Both the position numbers and the translations under genes were made by a program. From Armatimonadota bacterium (GTDB taxonomy: Bacteria > Armatimonadota > HRBIN16), in NCBI GenBank assembly GCA_026003175.1, contig BPGT01000006.1, forward strand, positions 100,025-164,024: a stretch of DNA of 64,000 bases. Direction: 5' to 3'. Positions 53,885-61,217 of the stretch are shown in pieces. The notes below the pieces were generated by a model that saw only the letters and a list, made by a program, of their open reading frames with translations, was not told the DNA's origin and did not search any database. Position 1 is the first letter of the stretch, and every line of letters starts with the position of its first letter.

Positions 53885-53959
53885 TGGTGGGCGGTAGTGG
53901 ATTTGAACCACTGACCTCCTCGTTGTCAACGATGCATCTTACCGTTGCACCATCCGACC
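53885..53959 (-). tRNA. tRNA-Val (GAC)-like gene with an atypical 5' half
   Basis: The 3' half is a normal tRNA-Val: anticodon loop TTGACAA (GAC), variable loop, T-arm AGTGG-TTCAAAT-CCACT, acceptor ACCGCCC, discriminator A and encoded CCA. The 5' half is poor: acceptor GGTCGGA pairs with only five of seven bases, the anticodon stem has one mismatch, and the D-stem is ambiguous (GTGC/ATGC or TGCA/TGCA). Total 75 bases. It may be a functional oddity, an element-borne variant, or the product of recombination inside a tRNA target. Confidence 0.6.
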
Positions 53960-54171
53960 AAATGACTACTATATGTGGTGTTATCGCTTGCGCCCCACCA
54001 CAACCTGTAGGTATGTCGCTCTGCCTTAGTTTCCACCTTTCTACAAGCGCCTGCAAGACTCCTGCAAATCCCGCGCAACTTGCAAGAGAAATCTCACAGG
54101 ATGAAGGGAGGGTGCAAGAGGGTTTGTGGGGAAGGCAGACCGCTACCCAGTCCCGCCTTCCCCTTCTCATC

Positions 54172-54576
54172 CTAAACCTCCACTTCCACCTCCTTCCTTA
54201 CCTGATACGGTAAGTCTTCCACTACATCCAGATAGTTCCGACAGAGCTGAATGAAAAGGTTGTCGGCACCAGCCTTGACCTGAGAAGCAGTAAAGTCCAG
54301 CCCTGTCTTCTTCCACTCTGCATAACTGGCTTCCAGCGCCTGAACGTACAGCTGAACCAGATCTACAGCCATCTCCTTCAAGCCCGGAGGAACCTTGCCA
54401 GTCCTCACAAAGCTCGAAGGCACATGACGGCAGAGTTCAATGAATACCGTAGAAGCGGAAGACTGAACCTCCGCAACTACAGACCACTGAACTCCCCACT
54501 GAGCCAGCAGATCCTTCCATGCCTGAGCAATACGCCGCAGCAGGAAACCATACAGCTTTGCCAGATGTTCTACCAA
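54172..54576 (-). CDS. Element-borne helical protein of unknown function
   Basis: 134 residues from a TTG start with TAAGGAGGTGA ten bases upstream. Almost wholly helical, with two related segments, TVFIELCRHVPSSFVRTGKV and NLFIQLCRNYLDVVEDLPYQ (FI-x-LCR repeat), suggesting an internal duplication. Long amphipathic stretch in between (LKEMAVDLVQLYVQALEASY). No signal or membrane segment. First gene inside the element after the tRNA-like site; family not recognised. Confidence 0.55.
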   Translation of the reverse strand: MVEHLAKLYGFLLRRIAQAWKDLLAQWGVQWSVVAEVQSSASTVFIELCRHVPSSFVRTGKVPPGLKEMAVDLVQLYVQALEASYAEWKKTGLDFTASQVKAGADNLFIQLCRNYLDVVEDLPYQVRKEVEVEV

Positions 54577-54789
54577 TGGAAATCACCTCCTTATGTTGGT
54601 ATGAGAGAGGATAAGCTTGCACCTATCCTCGAATACAGCCAAATGAGAGAAGTATGATACCAATGAGATAACGAAGAAGGGAAGAGTTAACGAATGCAGA
54701 AAGAAGTAGAACTAACATGAGATAGGTACAACACAGTATACGATAAGCCAGGAAGGAAAGGATGAGGAACGGATCCAGCATGGCAAACT
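54577..54789. other. Non-coding spacer before the 48-bp repeats
   Basis: About 210 bases, purine-rich on the + strand, no gene seen. It contains a TAGGAAGG-like approach to the repeat array. Confidence 0.4.
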
Positions 54790-55215
54790 CTGGAACGATA
54801 GTGAGTTACAGTGTGATGAAAGCCGACTCCAGAAAAGGGTTGACGAGAGTGATGTACAGCGAAAAGTAGGGCGGCTTTAGGAAAAGGTTGACGTGAGTTA
54901 GGTATAGTGTAGAAGAGGTTGGCTTTGAGAGAGAGTTGGCGTGGGTTTTGTACAGCACAGGGAAGGCAGGTTCTAGGAAAGGTTGGCGTGGGTTGGGTAC
55001 AGCGAAGAGAAGGCAGGCTCTGAGAAAAGGTTGGCGTGAGAAAGGTACAGCGAAGAGGAGGTAGGCTCTAGGAAAGGTTGGCGTGGGTTGGGTACAGCGA
55101 AGAGGAGGTCAGGCTACTGAGGAAAGGGGTTGGCGTGGGTTGGGTACAGTGCGAGGGAGGTCGGCTTTGAGAAAGGGTTGGCGTGGGCCGGGTACAGTGA
55201 AGAGGAGGGTGGATG
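54790..55215. repeat. Tandem array of eight to nine 48-bp repeats
   Basis: Units begin near 54838, 54886, 54933, 54981, 55029, 55076, 55128 and 55176 (spacing 47-52), plus one degenerate copy from ~54790. Consensus core TTGGCGTGGGTTGGGTACAG then CGAAGAGGAGG and GGCTCTGAGGAAAGG. Later units are more alike than the first ones. The lack of unique spacers rules out CRISPR. Such direct repeats in a gene-poor stretch fit replication iterons, a partition site or a packaging signal. Confidence 0.85.
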
Positions 55216-55423
55216 AACGATGCAAGCCCCGCCCCACCTTGTTTTCGCAGCCTTCGTCGCGTTTGGTCTCTTCTCCTTACTGGTGATCTGTTGATTACGG
55301 GTGAGTTGTGTGCATTTGGCGGGTGGTCTGTCGAGTGCTATGTCGAGCGTTATGTGAGTGGTATACGGGTTTGTCGAGCGTTATGTACGTCGTGTTCGGT
55401 TTGTGTTTGTTAGGTGTTATGTG
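55216..55423. other. Non-coding G/T-rich region with short repeats
   Basis: Contains GTCGAGTGCTATGT and two copies of GTCGAGCGTTATGT between 55338 and 55386, plus runs of TTATG. It lies between the 48-bp array and a leftward gene. Together with the array it may form one replication or control locus. Confidence 0.45.
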
Positions 55424-55684
55424 TTATGGGTTCGGTGTGGTGTTCTCTTCGATCTTGAGGGTGAGTACGACTTGGCCGGAGTCGTTATCCACGAGTGTGT
55501 AGGTATCGCCTTCTTTGACGAGTGTGAGTTGGGTGAGTTCTTTCTCTACGTTGACTTCCACCTGGTTGAGGGCTTGCAGTAGTTGTGGTGATTTGGTGGC
55601 GAGTTTAGCGATGCTTGCGCCGGCTCTGACCAGCATCTTGGGTGCGAAGGTGATGGCGCCTTTGAGGGCTTGTCCGACCAGCAT
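55424..55684 (-). CDS. Small element protein, hypothetical
   Basis: 86 residues, ATG after AAGGAGGTGTAAACC. An N-terminal hydrophobic/amphipathic helix (GQALKGAITFAPKMLVRAGA) and a beta-rich end (LTLVKEGDTYTLVDNDSGQV). Three bases from the membrane-protein gene upstream, so likely co-translated with it. Family not recognised. Confidence 0.5.
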   Translation of the reverse strand: MLVGQALKGAITFAPKMLVRAGASIAKLATKSPQLLQALNQVEVNVEKELTQLTLVKEGDTYTLVDNDSGQVVLTLKIEENTTPNP

Positions 55685-55687
55685 GGT

Positions 55688-55972
55688 TTACACCTCCTTG
55701 TTCTTGTAGTAGACGAAGCGTACTATGTGGTGATAGATTGTGCCGGTAATGTACCCCGATCCTATGGAGACGATGGCAAGCTGAATGAGTTTCCAGCTGA
55801 GTTCCAGACTGATGACAATGTCGATAAGTATCCAGTAAAGGGTAAGTTTGATGATTGACCAGATGAAGTTGAGGTTGTAGAGCGAGAACGCGATTGCTGC
55901 CAGTATAGAAGCTACGGTGATGCTTTTGGTGCGGTGTTCGCTCAGGTCATCTCGAGTATCGCTCTTCATCAT
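55688..55972 (-). CDS. Small membrane protein, paralogue A (GYxxGTxYH family)
   Basis: 94 residues with two membrane segments and the C-terminal motif GYITGTIYHHIVRFVYYKNK. It is one of three tandem genes sharing G-Y-x-x-G-T-x-Y-H-x-x-V-x-F-x-Y-Y just before the end. Start MMKSD has AAGGGAG upstream. Possible holin-like, channel or immunity role; nothing proves it. Confidence 0.6.
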   Translation of the reverse strand: MMKSDTRDDLSEHRTKSITVASILAAIAFSLYNLNFIWSIIKLTLYWILIDIVISLELSWKLIQLAIVSIGSGYITGTIYHHIVRFVYYKNKEV

Positions 55973-55993
55973 AGTACTCCCTTCTGTAGCGTG

Positions 55994-56221
55994 TTACTTC
56001 TGTTGTCCATTCTCATCTCGTGCATAGTACTCAAAGTGCACTATGTAGTGGTAGGCGGTACCGATGACGTAGCCCAGCACCAGTGAGATGACGACCAGCT
56101 CGAGCAGTTTCCAGACGGTGCCAGACCTGTCAATCAGGAGAACGATGGCTACCAGTGCGGCGGATACGAGGATACTGTCCGCGCGGTGGTGGTTCATGCG
56201 GTCTCTCGTCTGTCTGTGCAT
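55994..56221 (-). CDS. Small membrane protein, paralogue B
   Basis: 75 residues from MHRQTRDRMNHHRADSILVS; the ATG at 56221 has GAGGAGGAATACC upstream, which itself lies in the 3' end of the preceding gene. Two membrane segments (SILVSAALVAIVLLID; LLELVVISLVLGYVIGTAYH) and the shared end GTAYHYIVHFEYYARDENG. The start lies inside paralogue C's frame, in the +1 register. Confidence 0.6.
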   Translation of the reverse strand: MHRQTRDRMNHHRADSILVSAALVAIVLLIDRSGTVWKLLELVVISLVLGYVIGTAYHYIVHFEYYARDENGQQK

Positions 56222-56438
56222 GGTATTCCTCCTCATCATAGTACTCAAAGTATACTGCGTAATGGTAGAAAGTGCCGGTGATGTATCCCAATCCCAATGC
56301 GGAGATGAGGATGAGAAGTGCGAGCGGCCATGTGAGCACCGGCCTGTCATAGACGAACGTAATCATGAACAGCACCGTAGCGATGGCGGTGCTGGCTATG
56401 TGATGCTTGTGCAGGCGGTTGCGTGTCTCCTTATCCAT
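56130..56438 (-). CDS. Small membrane protein, paralogue C
   Basis: 102 residues as an open frame: MDKETRNRLHKHHIAST, two membrane segments, and GYITGTFYHYAVYFEYYDEE. The family's natural end comes at about residue 73; the last ~29 codons overlap paralogue B in another frame and look non-coding (ERPHEPPPRGQYPRIRR). A +1 shift at this point would fuse it to B. Family role unknown. Confidence 0.55.
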   Translation of the reverse strand: MDKETRNRLHKHHIASTAIATVLFMITFVYDRPVLTWPLALLILISALGLGYITGTFYHYAVYFEYYDEEEYHAQTDERPHEPPPRGQYPRIRRTGSHRSPD

Positions 56439-56730
56439 AACGACCTCCAGAGAGAGTGTTCATATACGGTATTACAGATGATTCAGAGGAAGAGACAACG
56501 AAGAAGAGAGAAGAAGAAAGAAGATGGGCGGGGACGGACGTAATGGCTGGCGTGAGAGGATGGGGGGCTTTTCCGTCCCCGCCCGATAATCACCTTATGG
56601 TCTTTCAAAGAGAGGGGCTATCGTCACAAATGACGCGCCCCCTTTTGCATTGGAGGAGAAGCGATGACCTGAGATGAGTGCTATGTCAAGGATGAAGGAA
56701 AGGGTGGGGCTTTCGCCCCTCCCCATATCG
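56439..56730. other. Intergenic region with several hairpins
   Basis: No gene seen. GGGCGGGGACGG (about 56525-56536) pairs with CCGTCCCCGCCC (about 56572-56583) over 12 bases; GGGGCTATCGTCA with TGACGCGCCCC (about 56614-56641) forms another. These G/C-rich arms suggest transcription termination or RNA-processing sites between two sets of element genes. Confidence 0.45.
56706..56719 (-). terminator. Element-type intrinsic terminator (end of the RNAP-like operon)
   Basis: GGGGC-TTTC-GCCCC followed in the leftward direction by CACCCTTTCC, then TTGACA at 56689-56684. Same form as terminators after the genes further right. Confidence 0.6.
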
Positions 56731-57054
56731 CTACGGCTTGCTCAGTTTGGCGATGATCTTGGCCAGCAGTTCGCGTTCGTATTTGCTTCCTTCCTCGTGT
56801 GTCCATTTGCCGAACGAGCCACCTGCGATAGCTGCTAATGCTGCTGGCAGGATGGCGAACGGTCCGAGTGCGATGGTGGCGATGGCGCCTCCTGCGAGTG
56901 CACCGAGACCGGTGGACTTCAGCTTGTCGTCGTTGATTGCCTTGCGCAGGTGATCCGCCGCCATCTCCAGGAATGCGCGGTCGGAATCGTTGAGTACGGG
57001 CTTATGCAGAATCTTCTCCGCCGTTTGGCAGATCTCTCGGTGTTCCATGACCAT
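56731..57054 (-). CDS. Glycine-zipper small protein
   Basis: 107 residues, ATG after GGAGGAGAAA. Helical charged ends flank a glycine/alanine-rich hydrophobic middle, GALAGGAIATIALGPFAILPAALAAIAGGSFG (residues ~52-83, in short: a Gly-zipper hairpin of two membrane segments), as in holins, bacteriocins and pore-formers. Last gene of the operon that begins with the RNAP-like genes; separated from the preceding one by eleven bases. Family not recognised. Confidence 0.6.
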   Translation of the reverse strand: MVMEHREICQTAEKILHKPVLNDSDRAFLEMAADHLRKAINDDKLKSTGLGALAGGAIATIALGPFAILPAALAAIAGGSFGKWTHEEGSKYERELLAKIIAKLSKP

Positions 57055-57064
57055 TTTCTCCTCC

Positions 57065-57719
57065 TTATGCTTGGGGAGTGGTTGGTTCCCACTCCCCTTT
57101 GATTTGGACTAATCTTACGCGTTGTTGGTTTCCCGTCGTTCTGGTTAGTGTTCAGCAGTGTCTTGACGTCGATCTCCTGTGCCTGCTCGCCTTGATTGAC
57201 CTCAATCGTTATCGGCTGCAGGTTGGTGAACTGCTCATGCATCTTGAGGTTCAGTGCGGCAACCAGGTCGGGGTCGACGTCATACAGACCGGTCTGCGGA
57301 TTGGGCGTGACGAATGCACCGTATGCGCCGACGCTGATGGTGACGACACCGGTGGTCTGCGGCACTCCGGTGACCTTTGCCAGTGCAACGCGCATGCGCA
57401 CATCGCCCTGTCGGGTTCGGACAGGCCCGTATCCCAGCAGCACCTGTTTGACGGGCACTGCTTCGCGGCGGCGGATGGGCTGCATGTTGTCGTTCACGCC
57501 GTCGGGAGTGGGATAGAACCAGTTCGCTTCCACCTTTTCGGGCACGCTCAACTCGAACGGAATGCCGGTCATCTCATCGACGATCTGGCATTTGCCGTTC
57601 TCGGTCGGTGGCAGGCAATCGCTCAGCGCCATGAACTTCCAGTGGCTGGTAGCCGGGATTGCCTGTGAGCGGATGATGTGCTGGAAGATGCGGTTCTTGG
57701 CGATGTCAATCGGGTTCAT
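57065..57719 (-). CDS. Element protein downstream of the RNAP-like pair; apparent +1 frameshift near its end
   Basis: The open frame from 57719 encodes a beta-rich protein (CQIVDEMTGIPFELSVPEKV; MRVALAKVTGVPQTTGVVTI) up to NTNQNDG at about 57137. Continuing in that frame overruns the next gene with Arg/Ser-rich nonsense. Skipping one base in GACGGGAAACC gives NQQRVRLVQIKGEWEPTTPQA and a TAA at 57067, just before the next gene's ribosome site, so the real end is almost certainly there. Ten bases separate it from the beta-like gene. No family recognised. Confidence 0.6.
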
Positions 57720-57729
57720 ACTTACCTCC

Positions 57730-58983
57730 TTACTCGTAGTATTGGATGAGCACTTTCGCCATGTTCCAGTAATCGTTCACTTCGCGCAGGTCAATCATCT
57801 CCAGCGGGTCGAACGGCAGACCTGCGCAGAAGTGCTGTTCCGGTCTTATCGTCAACGTCTGGTCGTCCCGTGCGAAATACACCTCATTGTGCGAGGTGGT
57901 CGCCCAGTATTCGGTGACGACCAGTCCGACGCCTTTCTGCACCAGCAGTCGTTCATCCACTTTCCATCCTGCTGGTGCAGTTCGGCGTTCCAGCTCGAAC
58001 TCGACGAGGTGCTCCTGAACCTTGTCCAGCGGGATGTTGTTGTTCAGCAGCACCGTCCACGCGGACTTCTTCTGTATCATGCGTGGACTGACGATGATAT
58101 CTACGGGTTCATCGTTCACGATGACGTCTTGTTCGAGCAGGAGGGTCATGCCCTGTATGCCGCTTGCTGCCATCAGTTTCAGCGTCATGTTCTCCACCTT
58201 ATACTCGCCAATCGCTTTCTGTTGTGGTAGTTGTCCGTATGCCGTCCAGCGGTTGGTGGTGGCGACCGTTTCGTTGCGTTTGCGGTCGCGCACCTTCTTG
58301 ATGTTGGTGGAGAACGGCATTTCCGCACGCATCTTGCTCATACCGGTTGGAGTGACCAGCATGGCGTCATGCACCGGTCCTTCATGCAGATTGGTTTCTG
58401 CGATGAGGGTGCGCAGTGGTTTCCAGATGCCCCATGCCGGTTCCTCCTTCCGTTCATCCTGCCATGGGATAGCGTTCTTCCATGCGGACCGGAGTTTGCG
58501 TCCGGTTCGGTGTGCGGCGAACGCATCCCAGTTGGGATTGACGGTGCGGAAATGGTCATCGCTGATGCACAGTTTACGGAACGGATGGGAGTTACCGGTG
58601 ATGTACGGGTTCGCTCCCAGCACGTCCATAGCAGCAAGCACGGCGTTGCGTTTGCGCACATAGTAGAAGTCGTCTTGCTGTGCCTGGTCGCGAGGCAGGT
58701 CCAGTTCCACTTCGCGGCGGAGTTGCTCGAGCTGGTTCTGTGTCATGACGATTTCCAGCCCGTTGATGAACTCGCTTTTGTCGTCCGCGCGTGCGAACTG
58801 GTCTTGCAGGGTGAGCACATGGAAACGTTTCACGTATCCGAACTCATCATACTCCGGCAGCAGTTTCACGGGGCACCAGCGTTTCGTGCCCGTTCGGGTT
58901 GTAATCAGCCAGCCCGCAGCCGGTAGTTTGTCGGAGATACTCGGAAACGTCTCCGTGGAAATCACCAGCGAAGTCAGGATCAT
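57730..58983 (-). CDS. RNA polymerase beta-like DPBB protein (second subunit of a split minimal RNAP)
   Basis: 417 residues; ATG 58983 follows GGAGGAGGAGTACG. The middle carries, in order, the three beta-subunit catalytic-barrel blocks: GPVHDAMLVTPTG (residues ~202-214, cf. beta NFEDxxxVSE), MTLKLMAASGIQG (266-278, cf. GDKxAxRHGNKG), and NDEPVDIIVSP (290-300, cf. GTPVDIVLNP). Asp206 and Lys269 are kept; the second catalytic Lys is Gln277 and the Glu of ED is His. N- and C-terminal parts are unlike beta. It overlaps the beta'-like gene by 137 bases in the +1 register. Function inferred from motif order. Confidence 0.6.
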   Translation of the reverse strand: MILTSLVISTETFPSISDKLPAAGWLITTRTGTKRWCPVKLLPEYDEFGYVKRFHVLTLQDQFARADDKSEFINGLEIVMTQNQLEQLRREVELDLPRDQAQQDDFYYVRKRNAVLAAMDVLGANPYITGNSHPFRKLCISDDHFRTVNPNWDAFAAHRTGRKLRSAWKNAIPWQDERKEEPAWGIWKPLRTLIAETNLHEGPVHDAMLVTPTGMSKMRAEMPFSTNIKKVRDRKRNETVATTNRWTAYGQLPQQKAIGEYKVENMTLKLMAASGIQGMTLLLEQDVIVNDEPVDIIVSPRMIQKKSAWTVLLNNNIPLDKVQEHLVEFELERRTAPAGWKVDERLLVQKGVGLVVTEYWATTSHNEVYFARDDQTLTIRPEQHFCAGLPFDPLEMIDLREVNDYWNMAKVLIQYYE

Positions 58984-60118
58984 CGTACTCCTCCTCCAGT
59001 TTGCCCGACCAGAGCTGTTTGAGCAGCTCTTCGGGCGGAGTTTCGATGTGGCGGATGATGCTGCGCGGTCGTGCTCGGCGCATGAGTACGGTGAACACGC
59101 CGCCTTCGGGCATCATCCATGCCATTGCTTCCGCGCTTTTCATCACCTCCTTGCCATACGGCAGGTTGAGGATAGGTTCATCGGGCGTAGCGGTTCCGCG
59201 GATGCATTCGATGGCATGACGCACGTCGAAGGTGGATTCCGCTTTGAGTTTGCGGGCATCCATGACGTGTTCAATCAATGCCGTGGCGAAATCCCACACC
59301 TCGCAGGCAGCCTTTTGCGGGTCTCCAGTCCTTGCAGCATGGGCATACTGGAGTACCCATATCGCCTGAATCACCTGACCGATGTATCGGGTTGCGGTGA
59401 ATCCCCAATACAGGTCATCGAATTCGGCGTTCGGCTGGATTTCCGGCGTCACGTCCCATTCTGCGAAATGTATCTTGCGGGTGATGGTGACGCGCGGTGC
59501 GGGTTTCTCGCCTGGGATATAGCCGGCGAATCCCTCATCACCATCCGAATCGCCTTGCAGGTCTTCCACTAAGGTGTTCGGATGGACGAGGATTGCCCTG
59601 TGTGGATAGTTAGTCACTCTCCGGGTTGGGCGGATCCTGCATGAGGAACTGCTGGCTTGCGGAAACCGCTGGAACACGGTCAAGCGGGTGGGCTTCCCGA
59701 AGGTAATCCAGATTTCGCCTTCCGGCACTTCCGGATGACCTACCAGTTTCGCCCATGCGCATGGCAGTTCGTATTGCGATGCGCGGAGCAGTGCTCGACC
59801 GTATTCGCCCTGATTGCGCCCCACTCCGATTACCTGTCTTGCCAGTTCTTGAAGGAGTCCCCGATAGGGTTCCCCTTTCGCTTTGGCGACGGTAATCTGG
59901 TGGAGCGTGGTGAAGGGCGGTCGCAGCTGCACGACGGGCAGTTTGGACCGGTTCAGCTGGATATAGTCTACCGGCAGGTTCGGCTTTGGGATGGGGATGA
60001 GGTCGCCATAGACTTCCAGCTGTGCTGGTTCGCCGGTGACCATTTCGTGGAGGATGGTTCCGCGATCCGGTACGGCGAGGTTCGGTGCCACTGTGTGAAG
60101 CACCTTCTGAACGATCAT
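58847..60118 (-). CDS. RNA polymerase beta'-like DPBB protein with DxDGD active-site motif
   Basis: 423 residues; ATG 60118 follows AGGAGGTGGAAC. The segment RFPQASSSSCRIRPTRR (residues ~151-167), then AILVHPNTLVEDLQGDSDGD (175-194) and EGFAGYIPG parallels beta' NRxPxLH...HPxxxxxxNADFDGDxMxxHxP; Asp190, Asp192 and Asp194 would hold the catalytic Mg. After it, YIGQVIQAIWVLQYAHAA and ACEVWDFATALIEHVMDARK resemble the helical region that follows the barrel in YonO/QDE-1-type polymerases. At ~840 residues with its partner it is far smaller than cellular RNAP. Confidence 0.6.
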   Translation of the reverse strand: MIVQKVLHTVAPNLAVPDRGTILHEMVTGEPAQLEVYGDLIPIPKPNLPVDYIQLNRSKLPVVQLRPPFTTLHQITVAKAKGEPYRGLLQELARQVIGVGRNQGEYGRALLRASQYELPCAWAKLVGHPEVPEGEIWITFGKPTRLTVFQRFPQASSSSCRIRPTRRVTNYPHRAILVHPNTLVEDLQGDSDGDEGFAGYIPGEKPAPRVTITRKIHFAEWDVTPEIQPNAEFDDLYWGFTATRYIGQVIQAIWVLQYAHAARTGDPQKAACEVWDFATALIEHVMDARKLKAESTFDVRHAIECIRGTATPDEPILNLPYGKEVMKSAEAMAWMMPEGGVFTVLMRRARPRSIIRHIETPPEELLKQLWSGKLEEEYDDPDFAGDFHGDVSEYLRQTTGCGLADYNPNGHETLVPRETAAGV

Positions 60119-60404
60119 GTTCCACCTCCTGAACGAGGTTTTGCAGAGCGAGACTATCTAAGCGCCAGATAGCCGAAAGAGGATTATCTAAAGCGACCAT
60201 TCCTTGAAGAGGAGAGGAGAGGAGACATATCATCAGAGAGGAGAAGATCAAAGCGAGAAGAAGCGAAGCGAGGAGAAGATGTTCGGTGTACTCGGGTGTG
60301 TTATGTGAGGTGTGTTGCTAAAGGGATGGGTTATCGGAGTGCTATGTGAAGGGTGTTGCTAAAAGGGTGGGCTGTCTGCCCGTCGGTGGCTACGGTGCAA
60401 GGGT
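60119..60404. other. Leader region of the RNAP-like operon
   Basis: About 290 bases with no gene. Holds two TAGATA motifs near the start codon, a purine-rich run (GAAGAGGAGAGGAGAGGAGA) and repeats of GTGTTGCTAAA(A)GGG at about 60312 and 60351. Confidence 0.5.
60156..60191 (-). promoter_or_regulatory. Two TAGATA promoter-like motifs before the beta'-like gene
   Basis: TAGATA at 60161-60156 (38 bases before the start) and at 60191-60186, 30 bases apart, in the direction of the gene. The same motif recurs before six other element genes. Confidence 0.55.
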
Positions 60405-60422
60405 GGGGGCTGTTCCGCCCCC
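60405..60422 (-). terminator. Element-type intrinsic terminator
   Basis: GGGGGC-GGAACA-GCCCCC hairpin right after the 60432 gene, followed by CACCC in the leftward direction. Confidence 0.6.
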
Positions 60423-60431
60423 TTTCCCTTG

Positions 60432-60878
60432 TTAGTCGGCGAATTCGTCCACAGGGATCGCTTTCGGTTCCTGTTTCGTGGTTGCATCGGTGCTAATCAG
60501 TTCTTGCGCGTTCGGTTCGTTGAAAGCCCCCACAATCCAGCTGGGTTCGACAACTCGGCTTCCGTCGTTCAGCAATGCCGGTCTCCAGCCGTTGAGTGTG
60601 GGAGTGAGGTATGAGACGACATTTCCATGCACCAGTGCCACGGATTTCCTTCGTCCCATCGTCGACACGATTTCGGCGATGATGACGGTCGTCTCTCTGC
60701 CGGTTTCGCCGGTCACTTGCTGGGTTTGTCCGTCTTCCACGCCTCTCAAGGTCAGTGCTTCCACTTCGTATCCTACCAGGTTCAGCAGTTTGGAGAGTGG
60801 GAATGCCTTTGCGATGCGCAGTACCTTTGCCCTGCCCCTCTTTTCCGTCTTGGCGATGAATACTTCCTTTGCGTTCAT
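60432..60878 (-). CDS. Element protein, hypothetical
   Basis: 148 residues from MNAKEVFIAKTEKRGRAKVL, ATG after AAGGAGGAGAAAC. Basic N-terminus, beta-rich middle (ETTVIIAEIVSTMGRRKSVA; VALVHGNVVSYLTPTLNGW) and an acidic tail (KAIPVDEFAD). Basic-then-acidic layout fits a nucleic-acid-binding protein, but no named domain is seen. Confidence 0.6.
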   Translation of the reverse strand: MNAKEVFIAKTEKRGRAKVLRIAKAFPLSKLLNLVGYEVEALTLRGVEDGQTQQVTGETGRETTVIIAEIVSTMGRRKSVALVHGNVVSYLTPTLNGWRPALLNDGSRVVEPSWIVGAFNEPNAQELISTDATTKQEPKAIPVDEFAD

Positions 60879-60916
60879 GTTTCTCCTCCTTATCATGTAA
60901 AGGTTGATTCCAAAGA

Positions 60917-60937
60917 GGGGCTGTCTATTCCAGCCCC
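60917..60937 (-). terminator. Element-type intrinsic terminator
   Basis: GGGGC-TGGAATAGACA-GCCCC then TCTTTGG, after the 60949 gene. Confidence 0.6.
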
Positions 60938-60948
60938 TTTCCGGTGCG

Positions 60949-61158
60949 TTAGTTTTCCTTCGTGAGTTCCTCCCACCGCACCTGGTCTGCAATGTGCATC
61001 AGCGGGTACAGTGCGGGGAATGCGATCACGAGGGACACGGTGAACATGATGGCGATGAGGGTTCGTGTTAGTTGCGATGCTTCCCTCCCTGCTCGCCGCA
61101 GGAATGTCCACAGGTCTTTCAACAGTCCCACGAAGTCCTCCTTTGCTTCCTTCATCAT
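60949..61158 (-). CDS. Small single-span membrane protein
   Basis: 69 residues from MMKEAKEDFVGLLKDLWTFL, start after GGAGGAGA. A charged amphipathic helix, then one membrane segment (TLIAIMFTVSLVIAFPALYP) and a short charged end. Flanked on both sides by element terminators, so probably its own transcript. Family not recognised. Confidence 0.6.
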   Translation of the reverse strand: MMKEAKEDFVGLLKDLWTFLRRAGREASQLTRTLIAIMFTVSLVIAFPALYPLMHIADQVRWEELTKEN

Positions 61159-61188
61159 TCTCCTCCATGTAAAGGTTGATTCCAAAGA

Positions 61189-61208
61189 GGGGCTTTCTTA
61201 TCAGCCCC
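61189..61208 (-). terminator. Element-type intrinsic terminator
   Basis: GGGGC-TGATAAGAAA-GCCCC then TCTTTGG, ten bases after the 61218 gene; nearly the same flank as at 60917. Confidence 0.6.
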
Positions 61209-61217
61209 TTCTTTGCA

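Noticed and set aside
54838-55215. 48-bp array as a CRISPR
   Set aside because: Repeats are contiguous with no unique spacers, and no cas genes are near.
54838-55215. Array units as sigma70 promoters (TTGRCG ... TACAGC)
   Set aside because: The hexamers are only nine bases apart; no genes start just after them on the + strand.
55083-55582. Several short rightward frames over the repeat zone
   Set aside because: Low-complexity translations, no ribosome sites, and opposite to all other element genes.
57071-57096. GGGGAGTGG...CCACTCCCC hairpin as a terminator between 57065 and 56731
   Set aside because: It lies inside the restored coding end of the 57065 gene and has no T-tract.
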